This document shows positions 35,422-43,708 of a DNA stretch of 64,000 nucleotides, piece by piece. Position 1 is the first letter of the stretch; each line of letters opens with the position of its first letter. Under the pieces are notes generated by a model. It saw only the letters and a program-made list of their open reading frames with translations, made no database searches and was not told the origin of the DNA. Position numbers and translations under genes: made by a program. Origin of the DNA: an uncultured Desulfuromonadales bacterium (GTDB taxonomy: Bacteria; Desulfobacterota; Desulfuromonadia; Geobacterales; Pseudopelobacteraceae); assembly GCA_903868145.1 (NCBI GenBank), contig CAIPTY010000100.1:1-64000 (forward strand). Direction: 5' to 3'.

Positions 35422-36194
35422 TGCAATGTGCGACCCTGAGTGGTTTTGTTTGATCCGGTTTTCAGAACCGGTCGTTCCATCTCCTCGATATACTTGAGCA
35501 CAAAACGCTGAGCCACTTCGACTGCCCGCGGAATTTCCCAGGTTTTCATGTCCCGTTCATCCACATGATTGCTGATCCCGCGAATTTCCAGGCAATCGAT
35601 ACCGTAGCGCAGACAGACCTGCGCCACCGCCGCCCCTTCCATGTTTTCACATATCCCGCGAAATTTTCTGACAAGCTCTTCCCCGCGTTGTCGGGTTCCG
35701 CTACAGGTGGAGAGGGTGACGAAACTCCCCCGTCCCAGCTTGACGCCATAAAAATCAGCCAGTTGCATGGCTTTTTCCGCTGCATGACGGGAGAGCGGGA
35801 TGTCGTTGTGAAACTTTCTTTTCCCGCGCACACACAACGGCATCCCCATGAATTCGGTATCATGCCAGCCCGCAGAGGTCAGCACGCCTTCATCTCCCAG
35901 CAGTTCGTTGGTGGCAACCGCCAGATCGCCGATGGCAAGGCCGCTTCCCGGATAGGCTCCGGCGCAGCCGGTATTGATGACCAGCCGGGGGTGATGGCGT
36001 TCGATGAGTGCGGCTGTCGCTGCCGCCGCATTGATCTTGCCGACACCGCCGGCACAGATCAGCACCGGCAGCGTGCCGATGACCCCCTCGACATAATCAA
36101 ACGCGACCGCTTTTGTGCGGGCGGTCCTCCCCAGGGCCTGTTCCAGCAGGGAGATTTCCTGTGGCATGGCAGCTATGATCAGTATCGGTTTCAT
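35367..36194 (-). CDS. mqnB: Futalosine hydrolase MqnB
   Basis: A nucleoside phosphorylase-fold enzyme that removes adenine (or hypoxanthine) from (amino)futalosine in menaquinone synthesis. Motifs: AGGVGKINAAAATAALI, GCAGAYPGSGLAIGDLAVA, and the catalytic region ENMEGAAVAQVCLRYGIDCLEIRGISN, of the MqnB type rather than MtnN. I use the ATG at 36194 (275 residues). The core ends near residue 245; the last 30 residues are read from the strand opposite the yggS 3' end and may not be functional. mqnE and mqnD are elsewhere in the window. Confidence 0.85.
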   Translation of the reverse strand: MKPILIIAAMPQEISLLEQALGRTARTKAVAFDYVEGVIGTLPVLICAGGVGKINAAAATAALIERHHPRLVINTGCAGAYPGSGLAIGDLAVATNELLGDEGVLTSAGWHDTEFMGMPLCVRGKRKFHNDIPLSRHAAEKAMQLADFYGVKLGRGSFVTLSTCSGTRQRGEELVRKFRGICENMEGAAVAQVCLRYGIDCLEIRGISNHVDERDMKTWEIPRAVEVAQRFVLKYIEEMERPVLKTGSNKTTQGRTLHQRAPKTEVPTRTSVAPS

Positions 36195-36280
36195 GGAAAA
36201 ATTGTTTCCCGTTCGGTCATATCCGTACCTCCTCCTCGGCAATCACTTGGACTATTTATGAGATCCTCAAAGGTGATTCC

Positions 36281-36721
36281 TCAGCTTAAACTTGTTTCCA
36301 GAAACTTCTGTGGGGTTACTATTTGGATTTCTCCGACACTCATAAAATCCTTGTCGAAGGTGACCAGGTGGGAACAACGGCTTTCAATGGCTGTTGAGAG
36401 AATGATCGCGTCAGCGATAGCCAGTCGACTGGCTTTTTTCAGAGCGGCTGTACGCAGAATCCACCCATTGCGAAATTCAGCGATGGAAAAAAGGGGGAGA
36501 GATTCTATGGATTTGACAATTCGTTCAGCTTCTGCAGATTGATCGGCAGCGGTGAGAATGGCAGCCAGTTCCAAAAGGGTAATGGTGGCAACAACGGATT
36601 TAATGCGTTTGGTGAAAAGTAGCTGGAAAAAAGCGGTGCAGCTTTCGACCTTGTCCGGCTCGTTATTGAAAAAGCCGAGTAGTACATTAGTGTCGATACA
36701 GACAGTCACAGCCCGCGCCAC
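36281..36721 (-). CDS. PIN-domain toxin (VapC type)
   Basis: The 146-residue PIN nuclease has the acidic residues Asp10 (CIDTNVLL), Glu51 (LLELAAI), Asp104 (AIADAIIL) and Asp123/125 (TFDKDF). Such toxins cleave tRNA or rRNA. Its start overlaps the antitoxin gene by 16 bases, the usual layout. Confidence 0.85.
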   Translation of the reverse strand: MARAVTVCIDTNVLLGFFNNEPDKVESCTAFFQLLFTKRIKSVVATITLLELAAILTAADQSAEAERIVKSIESLPLFSIAEFRNGWILRTAALKKASRLAIADAIILSTAIESRCSHLVTFDKDFMSVGEIQIVTPQKFLETSLS

Positions 36722-36942
36722 TCTCTGCGGATCTGCCTCTGCACTTCAACCGAGTCTGTCTTTGGGAGATTATGGATGATACCGCGCAGTGCAAGAAAAC
36801 TCATTTCCGCTTTGGCCAGCTGATTCCGTTTTGTAGATATTTTAGGGAGCAGAAGCTTTACCTCAGTATGTTCCGGCAGATTAACCGGTATGCGGGGCAC
36901 GAATACACCATGTTCATAGGTAGCGTCAATGGTCTGTGGCAT
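36706..36942 (-). CDS. Antitoxin of the AF2212-like (DUF104) family
   Basis: The 78-residue protein has the signature IDATYEHGVFVPRIPVNLPEHTEVKLLL of DUF104 antitoxins, which pair with PIN toxins. The N-terminal part should bind DNA and the C-terminal helix should block the toxin. AGGGAGGATATTC precedes the ATG, and a promoter lies 28-56 bases upstream. Confidence 0.8.
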   Translation of the reverse strand: MPQTIDATYEHGVFVPRIPVNLPEHTEVKLLLPKISTKRNQLAKAEMSFLALRGIIHNLPKTDSVEVQRQIRREWRGL

Positions 36943-36969
36943 TTGAATATCCTCCCTTTTGATGAAATC

Positions 36970-36998
36970 ACTGTAACACAGAGGGTAGGGTGAGACAA
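36970..36998 (-). promoter_or_regulatory. Predicted promoter of the PIN toxin-antitoxin pair
   Basis: On the minus strand TTGTCT (36998-36993) and TACAGT (36975-36970) are 17 bases apart, upstream of the antitoxin. Confidence 0.5.
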
Positions 36999-37017
36999 GT
37001 ATCCTTGAAGTTGTAGA

Positions 37018-37040
37018 GTGGGCAGGGTTACAGTGCCCAC
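37018..37040. repeat. GTGGGCA...TGCCCAC palindrome
   Basis: A perfect 7-base inverted repeat with a 9-base loop, in the gap between the toxin-antitoxin operon and folE2. The sequence resembles a palindromic intergenic repeat seen in many genomes. It could also end transcription of folE2. Confidence 0.4.
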
Positions 37041-37119
37041 CATTATTTGCTGCAACTTTTGAATCGGCTCCGCGCAGTCATGATAAGATGAAGCAGCTCA
37101 GACATTCAAATTTCATACA

Positions 37120-37944
37120 TTACGGTGCAGAGCGCCGATCAAGTTCCACCGCTGCGAAGGCAGAGTGGTTGTGGATCGATTCAAAATTCTCGGTTTCGAC
37201 AGAAAACCAGGTGATGTTGTCCACTGCGGCAAGACGCGAATAGGCCTCTCGTACCATATCCTCCACAAAACGGGGATTTTGATAAGCCTGCTCGGTCACG
37301 AACTTCTCATCCTCCCGCTTCAGGAGCGAGTAGAGCGGGCTGCTGCCGCACTGCTCGATCAGTTCCACCAGATCCTCGATCCAGATGAATTCTCGATACC
37401 GTACCCGCACGGTCATGATGCTGCGCTGGTTGTGGGCACCAAATTTCGATAGTTCCCTGCTGCAGGGGCAGAGCGAGGTCAAGGGCACCTTGATCCCCAG
37501 TACAAAATCGAGCGTTTCTGTCATGGATGCGCTGAACTCACAGGTGTATTCCATCAGGCTTTTTGCTCCCGAAACCGGAGCGGCCTTGTCGATAAAATAG
37601 GGGAACTGGATCTCCAGGTGGGCGCTGTCCGAGCCGAGTCGGGCCTTCATCTCGTCCAGAATGGTTTCCAGCTTGTCCAGCGCAATCTGCTCACGGTACT
37701 TGTTCAGTATCTCCACGAACCGGCTCATGTGGGTGCCCTTGAAGTGGTGCGGCAGATCGACGTACATGTTCACCCGGGCCACGGTGTGCTGCAGCGAGCG
37801 ATTCTTGTCCATCACCACGATGGGGTAGGTTATATCCTTGACCCCCACCTTGGCGATCGGAATCCGGCGGCTGTCAGGGCGCTTCTGCATATCCGGCATG
37901 GGGCGGGAAGGCGCTGTCTTTCCGGTTTTTTTCTGTGTCGTCAT
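37120..37944 (-). CDS. folE2: GTP cyclohydrolase FolE2 (type IB)
   Basis: The 274-residue enzyme makes 7,8-dihydroneopterin triphosphate for folate and deazapurine synthesis. The catalytic region [19 protein letters not shown] (about 165-185) and the pattern [19 protein letters not shown] fit FolE2, which can use Mn instead of Zn. I chose the ATG at 37944, overlapping the engB stop as ATGA. Confidence 0.93.
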   Translation of the reverse strand: MTTQKKTGKTAPSRPMPDMQKRPDSRRIPIAKVGVKDITYPIVVMDKNRSLQHTVARVNMYVDLPHHFKGTHMSRFVEILNKYREQIALDKLETILDEMKARLGSDSAHLEIQFPYFIDKAAPVSGAKSLMEYTCEFSASMTETLDFVLGIKVPLTSLCPCSRELSKFGAHNQRSIMTVRVRYREFIWIEDLVELIEQCGSSPLYSLLKREDEKFVTEQAYQNPRFVEDMVREAYSRLAAVDNITWFSVETENFESIHNHSAFAAVELDRRSAP

Positions 37945-38531
37945 ATTCCGATCTCCAGCATGCGCGTGATCTCTGCCCATATTCCGTCCCGTCCATCCTT
38001 TGACAGTGCCGAGAAGGCGAACATTATGGCGCTGTCCCGTTTGATGGTCTCGGCAATCAGTGAGGTCTGCCTGCCGCGTTCATTCTTCGACAGCTTGTCG
38101 CACTTGGTCAGGACGATGATCGGCGGAATGGCGTAACGCTCCAGCCAGCCCAGCATGTCAAGGTCGCCGTCCGAGGGTATGCGGCGGATATCGAGGATCA
38201 ACACCACGGCCTTGAGGTTTTCCCGTTTGGCCAGGTAGGTCTCGATCATCGGCCCCCACTGTTTGCGGACATCCGGGGGGGCCTTGGCATAGCCGTAACC
38301 GGGCAGATCGACCAGTGTGAGAATGCCGTTAATATCGAAAAAATTGATCAGTTGGGTGCGTCCGGGGGTAGAACTGGTGCGAACCAGCGCCTTGCGACCC
38401 GCCAGCACATTGATCAGCGATGATTTTCCAACGTTCGAGCGACCGACAAAGGCGACCTCAGGCAGTGCGGAAGGTGGGAAATCCTTTGGTTTAACAGCGC
38501 TTTTTATGAATACAGCCTGATGCACATCCAT
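37941..38531 (-). CDS. engB: Ribosome biogenesis GTPase EngB (YsxC)
   Basis: A 196-residue GTPase for late 50S assembly. G1 is [17 protein letters not shown]2/switch [12 protein letters not shown]3 [11 protein letters not shown]4 VLTKCDKL, G5 FSALSKDG. The ATG at 38531 has AGGAG seven bases upstream; the longer frame to 38621 lacks a better start. It is coupled to folE2. Confidence 0.95.
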   Translation of the reverse strand: MDVHQAVFIKSAVKPKDFPPSALPEVAFVGRSNVGKSSLINVLAGRKALVRTSSTPGRTQLINFFDINGILTLVDLPGYGYAKAPPDVRKQWGPMIETYLAKRENLKAVVLILDIRRIPSDGDLDMLGWLERYAIPPIIVLTKCDKLSKNERGRQTSLIAETIKRDSAIMFAFSALSKDGRDGIWAEITRMLEIGI

Positions 38532-38737
38532 GCCTAATCTCCTTGTGGCGGGCATTATAATGCTGCGGCTCCCGGCGATACAAGCGCTTATTTCGGCATT
38601 CACTTTTACCACACCCGGCATAATTACTCTGTGGTGTTTGGCTCTGTTGTGTGATATAAAAATACCATTCAGTTTATGTCCCCTGTACCTTTCACGGACG
38701 CGCCGTTCAACTACACCTACACAAGGAGGAAACAGAG

Positions 38738-39159
38738 ATGGAAAGTGTAAACGCCAAGGATCGCCACGGACATACGCCCCTGATTGCCGCAGCCAAGGAG
38801 GGTCAAAAAGACTTTGTTCAGGATCTGCTGCATCGTGGGGCTGACCTGACCTCCACCAGTGTCAAGGGGAAAACCGCCCTCCATTATGCAGCAGCCAACG
38901 GTCATACCGACATTGTCACCACGCTGCTGGAAAGGGCGCTGATGCCGATGCCCGCGACAGCGCCGGTCATACTCCGTTGATGCTGGCGGCAATTTACGGC
39001 TGCAACAAGACTATCCAGGCTCTGCTGGATGGGGGTGCCAGTCCGTCACTCAAAACATCTGCCGCCACGACCGCAGCCATGTACGCGGAAAACAACAACC
39101 ATCCCCTGGCAACAGCACTGTTGAAGAAAGCAGAAAGAGCCAAACACGGCAACGCCTGA
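38738..39159 (+). pseudogene. Ankyrin-repeat gene with a single frameshift
   Basis: The ATG at 38738 follows AAGGAGG and encodes ankyrin repeats ([54 protein letters not shown]). At 38934-38936 the frame is lost: GAAAGGGCGCT should read with four Gs. Restoring one G gives RGADADARDSAGHTPLMLAA, an ideal ankyrin repeat, and continues to the stop at 39157-39159. As written the gene ends at 38980. The protein would be about 140 residues. Either a recent mutation, a slippage switch or a sequencing error. Confidence 0.8.
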
Positions 39160-39181
39160 CCGGATTATTTCACATAGCCTG

Positions 39182-39228
39182 AACGACAGATGGAACACGG
39201 GAATTCAATCCGTGTTCCATCTGTCGTT
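39182..39228. terminator. Long perfect hairpin between convergent genes
   Basis: A perfect 19-base inverted repeat (39182-39200 and 39210-39228) surrounds GAATTCAAT. It sits between the ankyrin gene (plus) and the DUF4337 gene (minus) and probably ends transcription from both sides, although it lacks a T-tract. Confidence 0.7.
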
Positions 39229-39262
39229 TGAGACTTCAGTTCATCTTTGGCCAGCCCCGCCG

Positions 39263-39817
39263 TCAGTAAAAATGCATCCATGCATCCATAAAGAAGAACA
39301 GCCAGCCGATGTTGCAGGCCAGGCCGATGTACCACAGGTAGTGACGCTTGGTCAGGCTGGCTATGGATGACAGCATCAGTGCGATCTGCAGAAAGATCAG
39401 GGCATAGCCGAAGTTCCCCCCCATCTCCTGGGCAATCAGCTTGCCTTTGGCGGTGGATTCGGCCTTGTCCTTGATCTCCTTTTTTTCTCCCTCGTAGCGT
39501 TTGATGTCATCGCCATATTTTTTAAGGGTTTTCTGGAACTCTTCTGCCACCGCGGGGGGTAGATCCTTCTGTGAGTGAAATTGCAGCATCAGCGCATTTT
39601 TACTGAGCTCAAAGGTGTGCTGCTTGATGCTCTTGGCCTGGTAGTAGGCCCACTGGTCGCTCTCCTGCCCCTGTGCCATGATGGCACGCGAGGAAAATTT
39701 GCCCATGTAGAGCGTTGTCAAGGCCGCAAGTACTGCCATGATAGCCGTTGAAAGAGCCAGCCATCCCTGCCATTTCTCTTTTTCTTTCTCCTTCTCCTTC
39801 TCTTCATTGTTTGACAT
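39263..39817 (-). CDS. DUF4337 membrane protein
   Basis: The 184-residue protein has an N-terminal Glu/Lys run (EKEKEKEKEK), a membrane span (about 18-38), a conserved region ESDQWAYYQAKSIKQHTFEL and a coiled coil, then two C-terminal spans (about 135-155 and 160-180). This is the DUF4337 layout; function unknown. The Glu/Lys run is encoded by imperfect hexamer repeats and might vary in length. It follows the TerC gene on the same strand by 14 bases. Confidence 0.75.
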   Translation of the reverse strand: MSNNEEKEKEKEKEKWQGWLALSTAIMAVLAALTTLYMGKFSSRAIMAQGQESDQWAYYQAKSIKQHTFELSKNALMLQFHSQKDLPPAVAEEFQKTLKKYGDDIKRYEGEKKEIKDKAESTAKGKLIAQEMGGNFGYALIFLQIALMLSSIASLTKRHYLWYIGLACNIGWLFFFMDAWMHFY

Positions 39818-39831
39818 CTGTCTGCATCCTC

Positions 39832-40593
39832 CTAATCAAGTTCGTTGATATCACCGACCAGATGCTGGCGCAGTTTTACCGGCTGAGCGCTATTCTTTCT
39901 GACCTTCAGATTGATCATCTCCACCAGCACTGAAAAGGCCATTGCGAAGTAGATATATCCCTTTGGGATATGGAACGATAGGCCGTCAGCCACCAGCGAC
40001 ACACCGATCAGCATCAGAAACGACAACGCCAGCACTTTGATGGTCGGGTGTTTTTCCACAAACGCGCTGACCGCACCGGCGAAGAACAGCATCACCCCTA
40101 CGGACAGCACGACGGCGGTTGCCATAACCGCCAGTTGGCTGGCCATACCAACCGCGGTGATGACCGAGTCCAGCGAGAAGATGATGTCCAGGAACATGAT
40201 CTGGATTACAACCCCTTTGAAGGTGGCGCCGGACTTTCCTTCGGAGGTGTGGTGCTCCTCCCCCTCCAGTTTATCATGGATCTCCATGGTGCTCTTGGCC
40301 AGCAGGAACAGGCCGCCGACGATCAGGATGATATCGCGCCCTGATACTCCGTGCCCCAGAACGGAGAAGAACGGCTCCGTCAGCCTCATGATCCAGGTCA
40401 GAGAGAAGAGGAGCATCAGTCGGGTGATCATGGCCAGCGCCAGGCCGATCTTCTGTGCCTTGGGGCGCTGGCGCTCCGGCAGTTTGCCGGTCAGGATGCT
40501 GATGAAGATGATATTGTCGATGCCCAGGACGATTTCCAGGGCGGTCAGGGTTACGAGAGCCAGCCAGGCCTGGGGATCTGAAAGCCATTCCAT
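39832..40593 (-). CDS. TerC family membrane protein
   Basis: The 253-residue integral membrane protein has the paired acidic TerC motifs LEIVLGIDNIIFISIL (about 20-35) and FLDIIFSLDSVITAVG (about 130-145). The family exports metal ions, with Mn export during protein secretion shown in some members, and is linked to tellurite resistance. I chose the ATG at 40593 with CAGGAGC upstream. Probably co-transcribed with the DUF4337 gene. Confidence 0.85.
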   Translation of the reverse strand: MEWLSDPQAWLALVTLTALEIVLGIDNIIFISILTGKLPERQRPKAQKIGLALAMITRLMLLFSLTWIMRLTEPFFSVLGHGVSGRDIILIVGGLFLLAKSTMEIHDKLEGEEHHTSEGKSGATFKGVVIQIMFLDIIFSLDSVITAVGMASQLAVMATAVVLSVGVMLFFAGAVSAFVEKHPTIKVLALSFLMLIGVSLVADGLSFHIPKGYIYFAMAFSVLVEMINLKVRKNSAQPVKLRQHLVGDINELD

Positions 40594-40664
40594 GTAATGA
40601 GCTCCTGTGGTTGAGACCCCGTAAAGGCGCAGGTCGAGAACAAAAATGTTGTAATACTGAATTC

Positions 40665-42338
40665 TTACGTATCGGCCGGCGCAGGTGCCCACATGTCTTT
40701 GGGAACGATCTTCGGTTGATCCGGGTCGCCAAGATAATGGGGAGACATGATCTGAACGCCGTATTCATTGAAAACATCCTGGATATTTTCATGCAGGGCG
40801 CTCATCACCTCTGCCCGTGGACTTGGTCCCGTAGGTATGGCCTGGCAGACAAGGCGGTACTGGGGATAAAAATCGGACAGCGCAGTCTGGAACACCTGCG
40901 GAGGCGGGTCATGCAGGACTCCGCTCGTCCGGTTCGCGGCTTCAACCAGCATGGCATGCACCTGACGCCAGGGAGCGTCGTAACCAATGGTGACGTTGAC
41001 GTCGAGAATGTATCCCGCTCCCTGGACGGTGCGGGAGTAATTGCGGGTGATATTCCCGATAATCAAGGAACTCGGCATGGTCAACTCCTCTCCCAGTCCG
41101 GTCCTGATACGGGTTGAAAAAAGCCCGACTTCGACAACCGTTCCTTGCGAATCGTTGATCTGGACGTACTCACCGGGGCGCAGGGTGCGGGTGTACATTA
41201 TAATAAGGCCGCTGGCGGCCTGCCCAATCACACTGGATGCTCCCAGTGAAACCATCAGACCCACCAGCACTGACAGCCCCTTGAAGGCCTCGGTGTGTGA
41301 TCCGGGCAGATAGGGGTAGGCCATGACCAGTGCAAACAGCCAGACCGCAACCGAAACAAGCCGTCTGGTTGGCCGGACGGTATCCTGATCCAATCCGGCA
41401 ATCGAAATCTTATTCTGCTCGATCCGGTCGAATATGCTGCCGAGCAGGCCGGTTACAAGCCGGGCGGCGAAGAATATCAATACGGCAATGATCAAGTCCG
41501 GGATGGCATGCAGGAGTGCGGACCCGAAACTTTTGATCACTATTATCAGGTAATTGGTTAGCTGCTCACCCCACGGCCTGGTATAGGGAAAACGTGAAAG
41601 CACAAAGCCGGCCCAGTTGAACATGAGAAAAGCGATGAACATCCAGTAGATCAATGAGGCGACACGATCTATGGCATGAATGATCCGGTCACGATGGAGC
41701 AGTAATTCACCTGCCGGCGACAACTTTTGCGAGTAGCTGTGAGCCAGTTCCGCAAGCCGTCTGCTCATCCAGGCTCGCGCACGGAACAAAAAGCGAAAAG
41801 CGATAAGCAGAACCACCGTAACCGTTGCGACCAGTCCGATGGAACGAAGCATGGCAGCCATGTTATTGGCTTCACTCGTTTCCTGCGCCACCTTTTCAAT
41901 TGCCGCGACAACATTTTTGGCGGCCTCAGGCAGTTTTTCCTGACGCAACGAATCAGCATCCTCCGGCACCATGACGAATGCCATGACACCATCAACGGTA
42001 ATAGCGTACCCCTGAGGAATCTCCTGGAGAGCTACCCTGCCTTCGCCCCTCTTGCTCAGCAGGCGGTCAAGAACGTCCTGCGCACGTTCAGCCCGTTCAA
42101 GAGCGGAAACACCGAGAAAGCTGCCCCTGAAGACCGCTACCGTCCGGTTGAAAATTCGTACTTCAGCGCTGCTCCTGGCAGTAGCTGCTACTACAGGAAT
42201 GGATTCCTTTGCGGTGCCGGCGTGCAGCGCTTCTTAATATATACAGGTTGCAACCGTTACTATCATACTCAGGAGCAGTACCCGTAGCGAGAAAAAGCCA
42301 CGCCTGCAACCGGGTTTATTATTTTGCATAGCTTGCAT
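40665..42338 (-). pseudogene. MscS-type mechanosensitive channel gene with an in-frame stop
   Basis: An ATG at 42338 with AAGGATACTAC upstream opens a signal-peptide-like N-terminus (FFSLRVLLLSMIVTVATC) that ends at a TAA at 42236-42234. The same frame stays open from there for 84 more codons (VRIFNRTVAVFRGSFLG...) to an internal ATG at 41984 and on to 40665, giving four or five membrane spans and an MscS domain (LGASSVIGQAASGLIIMYTRTLRPGEYVQI). Without the stop it would be a single protein of about 557 residues. A product from 41984 (439 residues) would lack the export signal and N-terminal domain. Confidence 0.78.
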
Positions 42339-42499
42339 GTAGTATCCTTGGTTATTCAGATTGATGTTTATTGCGAGGCATCCACTCCGGTCTGTTCCTG
42401 AGTCCGGAAGTTATTGTTGTTGCACTATATACGTGATAAAAGACAGATTCAAGAGTCATATGGAGTGCTGTAGTCAGAGAGTACACAGACAGAAGAGGG

Positions 42500-43708
42500 G
42501 TGCGCTTGAAAGCAAAAATAAAGGAATTCTATGAGCGGGAGTCGTCCACCGGCATCCTGCTGATGCTGGTGACGGTTGCTGCGCTGGTGCTGAAGAACTC
42601 GGCTCTGGCCGGCGCCTACAATGCCTTCCTGTATACGCCGGTGGAGATCCGGTTCGGCGCCTTGCAGATCGCCAAACCGCTGCTGCTCTGGATCAATGAT
42701 GGTCTGATGGCGGTATTTTTCCTGCTGGTGGGGCTTGAAGTCAAGCGGGAGCTGCTGCGAGGGAGCCTGTCATCATGGTCTCAGGCCGCCCTGCCGGTGA
42801 TAGCGGCCATTGGCGGCATGGCAGTTCCGGCCCTGATCTATGTCGGCTTCAATCTCCGCGAGCCTTCAGCGCTTCACGGCTGGGCCATCCCCACTGCCAC
42901 GGATATCGCCTTCGCCCTCGGCATCCTCTCGCTGCTGGGAAACAGGGTGACCCCCTCCCTCAAAATCTTTTTGCTGGCTTTGGCTATTATGGATGATCTG
43001 GGAGCAATAGTCATAATAGCTCTGTTTTACACCGATCACCTGTCGCTGGTTTCAATGGCGGTTGCAGGCGTATCGCTGGCCGTGCTCTTCGCCCTGAATC
43101 GTACAAGGGTGGTCAGTCGGGCTGCCTATATCCTGCTGGGTATGGTATTGTGGGTCAGCGTGCTGAAGTCCGGCGTACATGCAACCCTTGCAGGTGTGGC
43201 GCTGGCCTTCATGATCCCCCTGGATGCCCGGGAGGCAGACTCCGAACACTCGCTTTCCGAGAGCATCGAGCACGATCTGCACCCCTGGGTGTCGTTCATG
43301 ATCCTGCCCTTGTTCGCCTTCGTGAATGCCGGTATCGATCTGCGAGGACTGTCGCTGGGGCAGCTGGCAGCGCCAGTGCCGCTGGGGATCATGCTGGGTC
43401 TCTTTATCGGCAAACAGGCCGGGGTCTTTCTGTTCAGCTGGGCCGCCATCCGATTGAGACTGGCCGCACTGCCGGAGAGGAGCAGCTGGTCGCAGCTCTA
43501 CGGCATCGCACTGATGACCGGCATCGGTTTCACCATGAGTTTTTTTATCGATTCGTTGGCCTTTGTCGATGGCACGGCTTACGGGTATGCAGACAAACTG
43601 GCGATCCTGCTAGGCTCGCTGTTTTCGGGGGTGGCGGGGTATCTGGTTTTGCGGTTCGGCCACAACTGCCCGCCGGCCGTGGCTGAAACAGCTCCGAACA
43701 GGCTCTAG
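42500..43708 (+). CDS. nhaA: Na+/H+ antiporter NhaA
   Basis: The 402-residue antiporter exports Na+ in exchange for protons. The ion-binding Asp pair is in LALAIMDDLGAIVIIALF (about 157-158), with the TM4 motif PTATDIAFALGIL. It begins with GTG at 42500. About 12 spans. The 160-base upstream gap contains no clear promoter or riboswitch that I can name. Its 3' end overlaps the convergent MscS gene by 4 bases. Confidence 0.94.
   Translation: MRLKAKIKEFYERESSTGILLMLVTVAALVLKNSALAGAYNAFLYTPVEIRFGALQIAKPLLLWINDGLMAVFFLLVGLEVKRELLRGSLSSWSQAALPVIAAIGGMAVPALIYVGFNLREPSALHGWAIPTATDIAFALGILSLLGNRVTPSLKIFLLALAIMDDLGAIVIIALFYTDHLSLVSMAVAGVSLAVLFALNRTRVVSRAAYILLGMVLWVSVLKSGVHATLAGVALAFMIPLDAREADSEHSLSESIEHDLHPWVSFMILPLFAFVNAGIDLRGLSLGQLAAPVPLGIMLGLFIGKQAGVFLFSWAAIRLRLAALPERSSWSQLYGIALMTGIGFTMSFFIDSLAFVDGTAYGYADKLAILLGSLFSGVAGYLVLRFGHNCPPAVAETAPNRL

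Noticed and set aside
38530-38844. Plus-strand frame of 104 codons across the engB upstream region and ankyrin start
   Set aside because: It overlaps the ankyrin coding frame out of phase, has no ribosome binding site and its sequence is low in any recognisable motif.
42339-42499. A riboswitch upstream of nhaA
   Set aside because: I could not find the conserved structure of a known sodium riboswitch by eye. A covariance search with the nhaA and DUF1646 motif models would settle it.
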